Shown: positions 53,515-62,658, counted from the first letter of the stretch. The stretch: DNA of 64,000 bases from Lachnospiraceae bacterium UBA7086 (GCA_002492525.1 DKZA01000012.1:1-64000); one strand, 5' to 3'. Notes: a model not told the origin generated them from the letters alone. Made by a program: numbers and translations.

Positions 53515-54270
53515 TTATCCTATCACATCCGCCATATCATACATTCCTGCCGGACGCCCCTTTAAGAATTTTGCTGCCTGAATGGCCCCTTTCCCAAACA
53601 CGGCTTTAGAATATGCCCTGTGGGAGAAAGTCACCACTTCATCGGCTCCGGCAAAAATCACATCATGATCGCCTACGATCGTTCCGCCTCTGACTGCACT
53701 GATTCCAATCTCCTTATCGTTCCTCTTTGCTCTGATCTGGCTTCGGTCATAAACATATTCATAAGCATGATCCATCTGCTCATTGATGGCATCCGCCAGT
53801 GCCAGCGCCGTGCCGCTGGGTGCATCCACCTTCTGATTATGATGCTTTTCCACAATCTCCATATCAAATCCTGCCGGTGCCAGTATCCCGGCCGCTTCTC
53901 TCAGCAGTTTTAAAAGCATGTTGATACCAAGCGACATATTGGCAGATTTAAGAACCGCCACCTTCTGAGAAGCCTCTTTCACTTTCTCAAGCTGTTCCTG
54001 AGAAAGCCCCGTAGTACACAAAACACAGGGAATCTTTTTGTTCACACAGTAGTCAAGCAGACCGTCCACTGCTGCCGCCACAGAAAAGTCTATCACTGCA
54101 TCCGCTTCCACCGTGCAGTCCGCGATACTTTGAAATACCGGGTAGGCGTTCTTTCCCTCATCCCTGGCATCCACTCCCGCCACGATCTCTATCTCTTCAT
54201 CCGCCGCAATCAGACCCGTAATTGTCTGTCCCATCTTACCATTACAGCCATGCATAATTACTTTTACCAT
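53515..54270 (-). CDS. dapB: 4-hydroxy-tetrahydrodipicolinate reductase
   Basis: 251 residues. The nucleotide-binding start is IMHGCNGKMGQTI. The catalytic segment is EKHHNQKVDAPSGTAL (His and Lys of the DapB signature). It reduces the DapA product with NAD(P)H in lysine and diaminopimelate synthesis; dipicolinate for spores branches from the same intermediates. AAAAGGAG precedes the ATG. A terminator-like hairpin separates it from dapA, so it may be partly independent of the lysine riboswitch. Confidence 0.96.
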   Translation of the reverse strand: MVKVIMHGCNGKMGQTITGLIAADEEIEIVAGVDARDEGKNAYPVFQSIADCTVEADAVIDFSVAAAVDGLLDYCVNKKIPCVLCTTGLSQEQLEKVKEASQKVAVLKSANMSLGINMLLKLLREAAGILAPAGFDMEIVEKHHNQKVDAPSGTALALADAINEQMDHAYEYVYDRSQIRAKRNDKEIGISAVRGGTIVGDHDVIFAGADEVVTFSHRAYSKAVFGKGAIQAAKFLKGRPAGMYDMADVIG

Positions 54271-54313
54271 AATTTACTCCTTTTCTGCGCCGCAGACGCT
54301 TTTTTGTTTTCAT

Positions 54314-54351
54314 AAAAACGTCTGCTAAATATTCCTTTAACAGACGTTTTT
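54314..54351 (-). terminator. Hairpin between dapA and dapB
   Basis: AAAACGTCTG/CAGACGTTTT stem with T5 at its foot on the minus strand. The loop is 16 bases. It may reduce read-through from dapA into dapB. Confidence 0.7.
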
Positions 54352-54398
54352 GTGGTTATTTCTTATATATCACTGACGCTGTAATCTCCGTTGCCAAA

Positions 54399-55283
54399 TC
54401 AAAGGATACCGTACTCTCTCATGGCCTTCTTGAGACGTTCCACATTCTGCGGCTCCATCTGGGACAATGGCATACGCGCCGGCCCTACTTCCTTACCCAT
54501 CAGATTAAGCGCCGCCTTTACCGGAATCGGATTCACCTCACAGAACAACGCATCGCACAGGTCAATCGCTCGAAGCTGTTCTCTCGTACTGCCCTCCACA
54601 TCTCCATCAAAGAACTTCTGACAGATATCATGGGTCTGTCCTGGCGCTACATTGGACAATACAGAGATTACACCCTTACCGCCAAGAGACAGGATAGGTA
54701 CGATCTGGTCGTCATTTCCGGAATACACATCCACTTTACCGTCTGCCAGAGACTGTAATTTCGCGACCTGCGAAATATTGCCGCTGGCTTCCTTGATACC
54801 CACAATATTTTCCACTTCCGTGCACAGTCTTACCGCTGTCTGCGGCATAATATTGCATCCGGTCCTGCTGGGCACATTATACAGGATAATTGGCAGTTTC
54901 ACCGAATCCGCTACCTTTTTATAATGTGCAAACAGACCATTCTGGGTAGCCTTGTTGTAATATGGCGTCACCAAAAGTAATGCATCCGCACCATACTTTT
55001 GTGCTTCCTGCGACAGATAGATCGCCGTCTCCGTACAGTTAGAACCGGTTCCTGCCACTACAGGTATCCTGCCCTTTACCGTCTCCACACAAAACCGGAT
55101 CAAGTCCAGATGTTCTTCATGGGTCAGTGTAGAAGACTCCCCTGTGGTTCCACAGACGATAATCGCGTCTGTACCGCCTGCAATCTGCTCTTCTACCAGC
55201 TGTGCAAACTTCTCATAATGAATACTGCCGTCCTCGTGAAAGGGTGTAACGATCGCGACACCCGCCCCTTTAAAAATTGCCAT
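54399..55283 (-). CDS. dapA: 4-hydroxy-tetrahydrodipicolinate synthase
   Basis: 294-residue Schiff-base TIM barrel. It shows FKGAGVAIVTPF at the start, GTTGESSTLTHEEH, YNVPSRTGCN (Tyr of the catalytic triad) and GIKEASGN (Schiff-base Lys). It condenses pyruvate with aspartate semialdehyde, the first lysine-branch step. The ATG at 55283 follows GGGAGG by seven bases. Longer frames upstream run through the riboswitch and are not coding. Expression is governed by the lysine riboswitch. Confidence 0.97.
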   Translation of the reverse strand: MAIFKGAGVAIVTPFHEDGSIHYEKFAQLVEEQIAGGTDAIIVCGTTGESSTLTHEEHLDLIRFCVETVKGRIPVVAGTGSNCTETAIYLSQEAQKYGADALLLVTPYYNKATQNGLFAHYKKVADSVKLPIILYNVPSRTGCNIMPQTAVRLCTEVENIVGIKEASGNISQVAKLQSLADGKVDVYSGNDDQIVPILSLGGKGVISVLSNVAPGQTHDICQKFFDGDVEGSTREQLRAIDLCDALFCEVNPIPVKAALNLMGKEVGPARMPLSQMEPQNVERLKKAMREYGIL

Positions 55284-55329
55284 ATACTTTCCTCCCGCTA
55301 TCATGTGGCTTCCAGGAACGCCCCTGTCT

Positions 55330-55361
55330 AAAAAAAAGACTGACCTCACAGGGCCAGTCTT
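55330..55361 (-). terminator. Lysine riboswitch terminator
   Basis: On the minus strand AAGACTGGCCCTG and its pairing arm CAGTCTT form a hairpin followed by eight T. It lies between the aptamer and dapA and is the expression platform. Confidence 0.88.
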
Positions 55362-55381
55362 CATAATCTGCCATTTCTGGT

Positions 55382-55546
55382 CTGGATAGCGCCCCATCAA
55401 AAGATGACAGTCATACAGCTCTTAACTGTATGCCCAAGGCAGAGACAAACAGGTACCTCCCCTTTCGGCGTCTTTTCCTTTCCTGATACTTCCTTTGCGC
55501 CTGCCGCATCCGCATCTCTACTAATAAAAAACGCAACCTCTATCAA
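55382..55546 (-). promoter_or_regulatory. Lysine riboswitch (L box) aptamer
   Basis: Conserved L-box segments appear in order on the minus strand: ATAGAGGTTGCG, AAGTATCAGGAAAGG, GCCGAAAGGGGAGG, CTTGGGCATACAGT, TATGACTGTCATC and GGGGCGCTATCC. Lysine binding would favour the terminator and shut off dapA. Confidence 0.93.
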
Positions 55547-55565
55547 ACTCTATAATATTGAAATT

Positions 55566-55594
55566 ATCATAGCACTCAGGCTTCTTCCTGTCAA
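55566..55594 (-). promoter_or_regulatory. dapA promoter
   Basis: TTGACA (55589-55594) and TATGAT (55566-55571) are 17 bases apart on the minus strand, about 20 bases before the riboswitch begins. Confidence 0.8.
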
Positions 55595-55626
55595 TCAAAA
55601 GATACCTCCAAAAGATGTATCTCTAT

Positions 55627-56127
55627 CTATTCCCAGATCTTAAAATGCATGGTCTCCACTTTCGTCACATTATCCGCCAGCGCGCACACTTCGTCATTTA
55701 GAGTAATCCCCGTCATGATGATTTCCATCTCCTCAGGTTTCCCTGCAAGAAGTGTCTTAAGTTCCTCCACAGTGATAATCCCGTTATCAATCAGGCCCAG
55801 CACTTCATCCAGAATCAACAAAGAACACTCCCCCGTATTCAATATCTTTCTGGCAAAATTAAGGCCATTACGGATGTTCTGCTTCTCCTCCGTCTTGTGT
55901 TCTTCTGATAACAGCGAAAAATCTTCCGTGGACTTTTCAAACCGAAATATCTTAATCTCCGGTTCCAATCGTTTTGCAAATTCCGATTCTGTCAGTCCTC
56001 TTCCCTTCAGGAACTGAATAATCACCACATATTCACCCCTGCATGCCGCCTGAACAGCTCTGCCAAGCGCTGCCGGAGATTTTCCATGACCTTCTCCGCT
56101 ATAGATCTGAATCATGCCTTTTTCCAT
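55627..56127 (-). CDS. cobO: Corrinoid (cob(I)alamin) adenosyltransferase, CobO/BtuR type
   Basis: 166 residues. The P-loop GEGHGKSPAALG follows the BtuR/CobO form, with Walker B-like LLILDEVLGLIDNG. It transfers adenosyl from ATP to reduced corrinoids to make coenzyme B12. No other cob genes are near. The upstream promoter was not clear. Start ATG at 56127; an alternative Met lies four codons in. Confidence 0.9.
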   Translation of the reverse strand: MEKGMIQIYSGEGHGKSPAALGRAVQAACRGEYVVIIQFLKGRGLTESEFAKRLEPEIKIFRFEKSTEDFSLLSEEHKTEEKQNIRNGLNFARKILNTGECSLLILDEVLGLIDNGIITVEELKTLLAGKPEEMEIIMTGITLNDEVCALADNVTKVETMHFKIWE

Positions 56128-56265
56128 ACAGATACCTCATGTCCGCTTCCTTATAAAACCTATGTTTGCATATCATAGCACAACTGGTCGCTTTGTGCAA
56201 CTTTTTATTTTAAGTCAGACATATAAAAGGAATCCTCCGCGGGATGGAGACATCCCTAAGGCTTC

Positions 56266-56898
56266 TCACTCATCTTCCACCATCTCCAGCTTGCTGACGG
56301 AGACTTCGTAAGCGATCCGCCTCTCCACCTGCTCTTCAGACAATTTCTTCATATATTCACGGCTCTGGATCCTGCCCCAGATGGCACATCGGCTGCCAAC
56401 CTCGAAGTTACTGGCAAATCTGGCATTTCTTCCCCAGCAGATACAGGGTATGTAATCCGATTTACCATAGGGTCTGTTAACCGCAAGGAGCAGATCCGCT
56501 ATCTCTCTGCCCAGAGGGGTCTTTCTGTAAATCGGCTCCTTACAGATATAACCGTCCAGAAAGATCTGGTTCGTCTTTGTGCCCTCACCGATATCTTCTA
56601 CAAACTCAATCTCTCTTGCAAAAACAGACAGCACCAGCCTGTTTTTTCTCTCTTCATGTCTGTTATAGGAGCGGAACTGCCCTGTGATACATATCTTCAT
56701 GCCCTTATAGTCCTCATTCACATCTATGAGCCGCTCGGACACCATCACCGGTATGATATCAGTTGACTCGCTAAGCCGATCTACGCTGATATCCACCATA
56801 TAAAAGCCCTCTCCAAAAATCTCGTGGCTGAAAGAAAAATCGCTCACTATTTCTCCCATGATCGCCACCTGGTTGTTTTCAATTACCTTATCTGTCAT
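56266..56898 (-). CDS. SSB-like protein with two OB folds
   Basis: 210 residues. Two OB-fold units are visible, one around NNQVAIMGEIVSDFSF to ITGQFRSYN and one around NQIFLDGYICKEPIYRKTPLG to IWGRIQSREYMKK. The second matches single-strand DNA-binding proteins (GREIADLLLAVNRPYGKSDYIPC). There is no acidic tail like that of SSB. It resembles Clostridia SSB paralogs of unclear role. It is divergent from typA. Confidence 0.82.
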   Translation of the reverse strand: MTDKVIENNQVAIMGEIVSDFSFSHEIFGEGFYMVDISVDRLSESTDIIPVMVSERLIDVNEDYKGMKICITGQFRSYNRHEERKNRLVLSVFAREIEFVEDIGEGTKTNQIFLDGYICKEPIYRKTPLGREIADLLLAVNRPYGKSDYIPCICWGRNARFASNFEVGSRCAIWGRIQSREYMKKLSEEQVERRIAYEVSVSKLEMVEDE

Positions 56899-57214
56899 GT
56901 TTTTTCTCCCTTCTACACTGCATGATCGCAGGAATCCCTTTTAGTATTGTATTATCAATATATCGGATGAAAGAAGAAAATAGAACTGTTAATGGTCGCG
57001 TGACAGAGTTGGTTTTGTTTTATTTTATCACATTTTCCCAGACTCTTGCAAGAAAAAGGAACTAGTGATATAATGTCCAAGTTTAAGGATACTATAATGT
57101 TCCAAAACATTACTTTTCACATATTAGGCAAAGGACCGCCTGGGCAGATATATTGGCTTAAGTCTGGAAAGTAACTAAAATATTTACACAAGTTCGAGAA
57201 AGGTACGATAACAC
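56899..57214. other. 316-base intergenic region before typA
   Basis: It contains the typA promoter and a leader of about 135 bases with weak pairing potential (GGACCGCC region at 57133) but no gene. On the minus strand, AT-rich boxes near 56945-56970 could serve the SSB-like gene. Confidence 0.6.
57046..57074 (+). promoter_or_regulatory. typA promoter
   Basis: TTGCAA (57046-57051) and TATAAT (57069-57074) are 17 bases apart with a TGA extended -10. Confidence 0.65.
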
Positions 57215-59056
57215 ATGAAACAGACAAGAGAAGATGTCAGAAATATAGCGATCATTGCCCACGTGGATCACGGAAAGACTACCCTAGTGGACGAGTTATT
57301 GAAACAAAGCGGCGTATTCCGGGAAAACCAGGAAGTAGCAGAGCGAGTCATGGACTCTAACGACATCGAGAAAGAACGCGGTATCACGATTCTCTCCAAG
57401 AATACCGCCGTCACCTATAAAGGCGTTAAAATCAATATTATCGACACCCCGGGCCATGCTGATTTCGGCGGAGAGGTGGAACGAGTCCTGAAGATGGTTA
57501 ACGGCGTCATTCTTGTGGTGGACGCTTTTGAGGGCCCCATGCCCCAGACCAAATTCGTATTAAAAAAGGCATTGGAATTGGATCTGTCGGTCATCGTATG
57601 TATCAACAAATGCGACCGGCCGGAAGCCAGACCAATCCAGGTGGTGGATGAAGTCCTGGAACTGTTCATGGATCTGGATGCCAACGACGAACAGCTAGAC
57701 TGTCCCTTCGTCTACGCCTCCGCCAAGGCCGGCACAGCCAGCACCCAGCTCACCGTAAAAGGCGGCGACATGACACCGCTCTTTGACACCATCATCGACC
57801 ATATTCCGGCACCCCAGGGCGACCCGGATGCCGGCACCCAGGTGCTGATCAGTACCATCGACTATAATGATTACGTGGGCCGCATCGGCGTCGGCAAAGT
57901 GGACAACGGTTCCGTCAAGGTCAATCAGGAAGTGGTCATCGTAAACCACCACGAACCGGAGAAACAAAAGAAAGTAAAAATCAGCAAACTCTATGAATAT
58001 GACGGCTTGAATAAAGTAGAAGTCAAGGAAGCAGGCATCGGCTCCATCGTGGCAATCTCCGGCATTACGGATATCCACATCGGAGACACCCTCTGCTCCC
58101 CCGAGGATCCGAAACCCATTCCGTTCCAGAAGATTTCCGAACCTACCATTGCCATGCACTTTATCGTCAATGATTCTCCTCTGGCCGGCCAGGAAGGCAA
58201 ATACGTCACCAGCCGCCATCTGCGCGACAGACTGTTCAAGGAACTCAACACAGACGTATCCCTGCGGGTGGAAGAGACTGATACCACAGAAGCTTTCAAG
58301 GTCTCCGGCCGCGGCGAGCTGCATTTATCCGTACTGATTGAAAATATGCGCAGAGAAGGATATGAATTTGCCGTCAGCAAAGCGGAAGTATTATATAAAA
58401 CAGATGAAAACGGCAAAAAACTGGAACCCATGGAACTGTGTTATGTAGATGTACCGGAAGAGTTCTCCGGTACGGTCATCGAGAAACTGAGCCTGCGCAA
58501 AGGGGAACTGAAAAACATGGGCATGGCCTCCGGCGGCTACACCCGTCTGGAATTTTCCATTCCCTCCAGAGGACTGATCGGTTATCGGGGAGAGTTCATG
58601 ACCGACACCAAAGGAAACGGTATCATGAACACTATTTTCGACGGTTACGGCCCCTACAAGGGAGATATCCAATACCGCAAACAGGGATCGTTAATCGCCT
58701 TTGAGGCAGGAGAAGCCATCACTTACGGTCTCTTCAACGCCCAGGAACGGGGCACTCTCTTTATCGGTCCCGGCACCAAAGTCTACTCCGGCATGGTTGT
58801 AGGACAGAATGGCCGCGGGGAAGATATTGAGTTAAATGTGTGTAAGAAGAAACAGCTTACCAACACCCGTTCTTCCAGCGCAGACGAAGCCCTGCGCCTT
58901 ACCCCGCCCAAGGTCTTAAGCTTAGAGCAGGCCCTTGAGTTTATTGACACAGACGAGCTGTTAGAAGTAACCCCGGACAGCCTGCGGATCCGTAAGAAGA
59001 TACTGGATCCTACCCTGAGAAAACGGGCGGCGATCTCAGCGGCAGCCAAAAAGTAA
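57215..59056 (+). CDS. typA: Translational GTPase TypA/BipA
   Basis: 613 residues, standard length. G1 is AHVDHGKTTLVDELL, G3 DTPGHADF and G4 NKCDR. The C-terminal BipA-specific domain includes GRGEDIELNVCKKKQLTN. It helps 50S assembly and translation at low temperature or under stress. Start ATG at 57215 behind GAGAAAGG. It is monocistronic. Confidence 0.97.
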   Translation: MKQTREDVRNIAIIAHVDHGKTTLVDELLKQSGVFRENQEVAERVMDSNDIEKERGITILSKNTAVTYKGVKINIIDTPGHADFGGEVERVLKMVNGVILVVDAFEGPMPQTKFVLKKALELDLSVIVCINKCDRPEARPIQVVDEVLELFMDLDANDEQLDCPFVYASAKAGTASTQLTVKGGDMTPLFDTIIDHIPAPQGDPDAGTQVLISTIDYNDYVGRIGVGKVDNGSVKVNQEVVIVNHHEPEKQKKVKISKLYEYDGLNKVEVKEAGIGSIVAISGITDIHIGDTLCSPEDPKPIPFQKISEPTIAMHFIVNDSPLAGQEGKYVTSRHLRDRLFKELNTDVSLRVEETDTTEAFKVSGRGELHLSVLIENMRREGYEFAVSKAEVLYKTDENGKKLEPMELCYVDVPEEFSGTVIEKLSLRKGELKNMGMASGGYTRLEFSIPSRGLIGYRGEFMTDTKGNGIMNTIFDGYGPYKGDIQYRKQGSLIAFEAGEAITYGLFNAQERGTLFIGPGTKVYSGMVVGQNGRGEDIELNVCKKKQLTNTRSSSADEALRLTPPKVLSLEQALEFIDTDELLEVTPDSLRIRKKILDPTLRKRAAISAAAKK

Positions 59057-59082
59057 AAATCGAGGGAATTTCTAAATACAAG

Positions 59083-59123
59083 AAAAAACGGCTGATGACT
59101 CTGAGAAGTTTATCAGCCGTTTT
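59083..59123. terminator. Bidirectional terminator of typA and the SRPBCC gene
   Basis: AAAACGGCTGAT (59085-59096) pairs with ATCAGCCGTTTT (59112-59123). The right arm contains the stop codon region of the minus-strand SRPBCC gene. Confidence 0.88.
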
Positions 59124-59514
59124 GCCATAATGCTTTCCTTAAATCTGCCACATACAATTCCTGCTGTTTTTTCAGATAGGCTTTCACAAAAGGCTTCATG
59201 ATGACCTTCTTCGCTGTTACTTCTTCGGTAAAGTCAATTTCTGTATTGCCGTCTTTTTCTGCGAAAATGCCTGTCCAATGGCCTTTCATATTACTGTTTT
59301 CCATATCAAATTCCCAACGTTTACAGGGTTCTGTCCTGGTAATCGTAAACGTTGTTGGATACCCTTCTTTGGTATACTCTATGAATTGATTCTCATTTAG
59401 GATTTCGATTTTACTCAGATCACTGCGCCAGGCATAATCCTTGAGAGAAGTTACCACTTCCCACACTCTTTGCATATCGCTTTGAAAAACCGCTTTTACA
59501 TTGGAAACCGCCAT
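59113..59514 (-). CDS. SRPBCC-family protein
   Basis: 133 residues with a START/Bet v 1-like helix-grip pattern: VKAVFQSDMQRVWEVVTSLK, then ITRTEPCKRWEFDMEN and a long C-terminal helix. Family members bind hydrophobic ligands or act as polyketide cyclases or stress proteins. The ligand is unknown. Its stop codon is in the terminator shared with typA. It begins an accessory block of small genes. Confidence 0.85.
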   Translation of the reverse strand: MAVSNVKAVFQSDMQRVWEVVTSLKDYAWRSDLSKIEILNENQFIEYTKEGYPTTFTITRTEPCKRWEFDMENSNMKGHWTGIFAEKDGNTEIDFTEEVTAKKVIMKPFVKAYLKKQQELYVADLRKALWQNG

Positions 59515-59539
59515 CTTAAAATCCTCCCTGCATATGTTA

Positions 59540-60094
59540 TCAGTCTGTTAATATTTTGACCATTTTGTATTCATCTCTATAACTGCCATCATCATATTTT
59601 ACTGCCCGGATATTTTTGCCGGTTTCTCGAAATTCAAACCGTTCATATAAGCGCTTTGCCCGGTCATTGCCGTCAAGCACCTCTAATTCAACCTGCTCAT
59701 ATTTCATTTCTTTTGCCAGGGTAAGCGCATACGCCATCATTGCAGAACCAATCCCCATATTCCAATAGGCTTCCTTAAGTGCTATCGCAAAGCCGCATCT
59801 ATGACAGACACGTCTCAGGCTGCCATTCGATGCAATTCCGCAATTGCCTGCAATGACACCCTCCACTTCTGCCACCATCATGATTTCACGAGGATCGTTC
59901 CTTTTATTTTCTAAAAGCTCTTCCTCTGCCTCAACCGTATAGGTAACTTCATCCTCATTTCTAAGAAGAAACGGCGTCTCTGAAGATACCATGCGTAAAT
60001 AGGCGATCATGTCTTCTGCATCTTTTGCCGCAACAGACCGGAGTATGCATATACGGCCATCCTTTAAATTTATTTTCTTCTCTTCAAACAGCAT
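59540..60094 (-). CDS. GNAT-family N-acetyltransferase
   Basis: 184 residues. The acetyl-CoA loop is GFAIALKEAYWNMGIGSAMM (Q/RxxGxG-like NMGIGS), followed by the beta-bulge VELEVLDGNDRAKRLYERFEF. The acceptor is unknown. The ATG at 60094 has GAGGG seven bases upstream; an ATG 18 bases earlier has no clear site. Confidence 0.88.
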   Translation of the reverse strand: MLFEEKKINLKDGRICILRSVAAKDAEDMIAYLRMVSSETPFLLRNEDEVTYTVEAEEELLENKRNDPREIMMVAEVEGVIAGNCGIASNGSLRRVCHRCGFAIALKEAYWNMGIGSAMMAYALTLAKEMKYEQVELEVLDGNDRAKRLYERFEFRETGKNIRAVKYDDGSYRDEYKMVKILTD

Positions 60095-60150
60095 TTCTCC
60101 ACCCTCTTTCATTTCGCTTTTATTGCAAAATCATAAAACAGATTGCTGTA

Positions 60151-60663
60151 TCAGTCAATTCCAAATTCTTTGGCATATTTTAGGATTCCATGAATATGGC
60201 CTGCCTCTTCTTTGATTTTATATGCCATAAAATTTTCACTCGATACCGCAAAAGACGGCTTGATACCAAACTGGCCGGCCGGTAAATATCCTGCTTTGGG
60301 ATAGTATTTTTCGCTCCCTAACACAATCGAATATTCATAACCTAACCTGTCAGCAATTCTATGCCCTTCTTTGATCAGGGAAATGCCGATTCCCTTTCTT
60401 TGATACTCAGGGAGAACGGATAACGGCGCCAATACCAGAACGGTATCTTCCCCCACCTTCGCTTTCGTAAACATGATGTGTCCTACAATCTTTCCATCTG
60501 TTTCCGCAACCAAAGACAGATCAGGGATATATGCCTCCCCTTTTCTTAATGCATTTACCAAGTCCTGTTCATTTCCATCAGAGCGCTCGGCACTGTCAAA
60601 TGCTTCTTTCACGACAGAATATATGATTTCATAGTCCTTAGGTTCTTCTTTTCTGATAAGCAT
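60151..60663 (-). CDS. GNAT-family N-acetyltransferase (YhbS-like)
   Basis: 170 residues. The acetyl-CoA motif is LSVLPEYQRKGIGISLI (QRKGIG), followed by SIVLGSEKYYPKAGYLPAG, typical of the YhbS-like group. The ATG at 60663 follows GGAGGGG by four bases; an ATG 33 bases earlier lies in the upstream region. The substrate is unknown. Confidence 0.9.
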   Translation of the reverse strand: MLIRKEEPKDYEIIYSVVKEAFDSAERSDGNEQDLVNALRKGEAYIPDLSLVAETDGKIVGHIMFTKAKVGEDTVLVLAPLSVLPEYQRKGIGISLIKEGHRIADRLGYEYSIVLGSEKYYPKAGYLPAGQFGIKPSFAVSSENFMAYKIKEEAGHIHGILKYAKEFGID

Positions 60664-60703
60664 AATACCCCTCCGCGGCTTCCGATTATCTCTCATGCAA
60701 GAA

Positions 60704-61384
60704 TCAGAATAATAATTGTAATCCCATAACGATTATCCAGACATATGCACAAGTCTTGGGAATCATTAGTATGCCAATCTTTGGCATTTTCTTACTCAGT
60801 AATGTTACCGGCAGATAACATCCAAAAGAAAGGATGATAGCTGCTGCCATTCTGGTCATACGATAGCCGTATGTATTACCAGAAATAACATACAGGATGA
60901 TCACTCCGATTCCTGTAACGGCAAATACTGTATTCCTGATAATGGACAATTTCAGATTACCTTCCTCACTGCACCAATTATTCTGCGGCAGGAGGCAAAT
61001 TACAATTCTAATAGCTGCCGAAACCCAAATAATGATTTCTAACATAATAGGCGCTTCCATCTCATAGAAAGTAGATTTCCATATATATAGTAAAATGATA
61101 TAAAATACTGTCATTGTAACGGAGGAAATCTGCAGCCCAATTCCAAGCTGCTTCCTGATTTTATCATTGCTTCCTTTCACGGCTCTGATCACACGAGGAA
61201 CCAGATGAAACGCATCTCCTCCACAAAGGGTTAATGTCAATATGCCGTAAAGGATAAATAACACATTCCCTTTTGAAAAAGCAAAAAACAAGATTCCCGC
61301 AATCAAATCAAACGTTAAATAACAGACGTCGAATATTGCTTCCATCAGATCTGGTACACGTGGTTTATAAGTAACTTTTGTCAT
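60704..61384 (-). CDS. Multi-pass membrane protein, unknown
   Basis: 226 residues with about seven hydrophobic segments (for example ILFFAFSKGNVLFILYGILT and TVFAVTGIGVIILYVISG). Not recognised. GDAFHLVPR in the second loop is the only striking polar cluster. It overlaps the end of the isochorismatase-like gene by 20 bases, so the two are probably cotranslated. Confidence 0.75.
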   Translation of the reverse strand: MTKVTYKPRVPDLMEAIFDVCYLTFDLIAGILFFAFSKGNVLFILYGILTLTLCGGDAFHLVPRVIRAVKGSNDKIRKQLGIGLQISSVTMTVFYIILLYIWKSTFYEMEAPIMLEIIIWVSAAIRIVICLLPQNNWCSEEGNLKLSIIRNTVFAVTGIGVIILYVISGNTYGYRMTRMAAAIILSFGCYLPVTLLSKKMPKIGILMIPKTCAYVWIIVMGLQLLF

Positions 61385-61919
61385 AGTGCTGCCGTCTCCT
61401 TTTCATTCTTGCAAGTGTTTCTTCAAATGAGATACATTCTGCATATCTTCCATTCCACATGAACTCATTATAATATCTATACGTATCTCCGGCTGTCATA
61501 TACACATTATCTATCGTGCTGTTTGTTTTTTCCGGAACAATCATTCTAAATCCATGCTCAAAGCCGCATTTCACAGTTGCATCTATACAGTACTCTGTCT
61601 GCAATCCTACGATAACAATGGTATCTTCGCCTTTGTCATGTAAATACTCTGACAATCCCGTATCCTTAAACGCACTGTTTACCTTTTTATCAAAAACACG
61701 TTCCTCCGGCATCGGCTGAAATGCTTCATATATTTCATATCCCGGCGTGCCTTTCGTTAATGCCTGTCCCGCCCCGTCATCATGTCTGACATAAATAACT
61801 TCTATCATATTCTTACGGGCCTCTTCTATCAGTGTTCTGATCCGAAATACAAATGTCTGAAATTCATATACATCATGATTCGTAATCAGCTTTTGGGTAT
61901 CAACAACCAATAATATCAT
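61365..61919 (-). CDS. Isochorismatase-family cysteine hydrolase
   Basis: 184 residues. The catalytic triad is visible: Asp7 in LLVVDTQK, Lys in FDKKVNSAF (about residue 79) and Cys in LQTEYCIDATVKCG (about 110). Relatives include nicotinamidase and other amidases; the substrate is not evident. There is no metal-binding DxH as in nicotinamidase. It overlaps the downstream membrane-protein gene. Confidence 0.88.
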   Translation of the reverse strand: MILLVVDTQKLITNHDVYEFQTFVFRIRTLIEEARKNMIEVIYVRHDDGAGQALTKGTPGYEIYEAFQPMPEERVFDKKVNSAFKDTGLSEYLHDKGEDTIVIVGLQTEYCIDATVKCGFEHGFRMIVPEKTNSTIDNVYMTAGDTYRYYNEFMWNGRYAECISFEETLARMKRRRQHYDKSYL

Positions 61920-61986
61920 TCTAAATCTCCATTCCGCAGGTTTTTCAGAAATTCTTTTTCTTATCTAGTGTTATGTAAACTGAAAG

Positions 61987-62658
61987 TTATAATAAATACC
62001 CTATAGCGATGAAAAGATAACTATACAAGTATTTCCTGTTTAATCTTAAATACATTACACCGCTAAGAACAGAAAATATCATAGTAGAAATTCCGTTCCA
62101 TATTTCAAGCCCTACTCCTCTTGATACGAAATGAAACGCTCCCCATGTCACAGCCAGTATAATACCGCCAAAAGGAATCGGGCTTTCTTTTCTCAACAAA
62201 GTTTCCATCGCTTTTTGCCCATATATTATAATCAGAATAACAAGCATTACTTCAAATATATAGTATAAATACTGCGCGCAAAATTGGAATACGGTTTTAC
62301 CCTGTGCTTCTCCGACAATCTTTAATGTATGCCAATCAATGAAAGTCATAATTTTGCAGCCAATGAAACAAGCAAGCGTTACGATCCAACTTTTCGAGGA
62401 AATCTTCTCCCTTTTGCTTCCCCTTTCTGGAAACTGATAATGCTTCCTTGAAAAAGACAGGAGAACACCAATGAAAAACGCCCACATAAAAACCATTATG
62501 AAACAATGAATACTTCTTTGCTGCATTGTATAATTCTGTATATCTGCATGGAGAAATATAACTTCAATGAAAAATATTGACAGATATTCAAGCATAAATG
62601 CTCCAAATGAAAGTAAACTCAGCCATAAATATTTTGTCCATTTCACTTCTCTGACCAT
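61987..62658 (-). CDS. CPBP-like membrane protein lacking the EE motif
   Basis: 223 residues with about seven membrane segments. AVTWGAFHFVSRG resembles the second CPBP/Abi motif (FxxxH-type). The first motif (EExxxR) is not present; the corresponding place reads QKAMETLLRKE. It could be an inactive or divergent CPBP protein. The ATG at 62658 has AAGG eight bases upstream; earlier starts lack a site. Confidence 0.65.
   Translation of the reverse strand: MVREVKWTKYLWLSLLSFGAFMLEYLSIFFIEVIFLHADIQNYTMQQRSIHCFIMVFMWAFFIGVLLSFSRKHYQFPERGSKREKISSKSWIVTLACFIGCKIMTFIDWHTLKIVGEAQGKTVFQFCAQYLYYIFEVMLVILIIIYGQKAMETLLRKESPIPFGGIILAVTWGAFHFVSRGVGLEIWNGISTMIFSVLSGVMYLRLNRKYLYSYLFIAIGYLL

Noticed and set aside
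55284..55400. N-terminal extension of DapA
   Set aside because: The extra codons run through the riboswitch terminator. The ATG at 55283 has the proper ribosome binding site and begins the conserved FKGAGVAIVTPF block.
55382..55546. T-box leader before dapA
   Set aside because: The conserved segments match the lysine riboswitch; no T-box TGGNACC sequence or specifier loop was found.
57695..58324. 209-codon frame antisense to typA
   Set aside because: It overlaps the strongly conserved TypA coding sequence completely and has no independent support.
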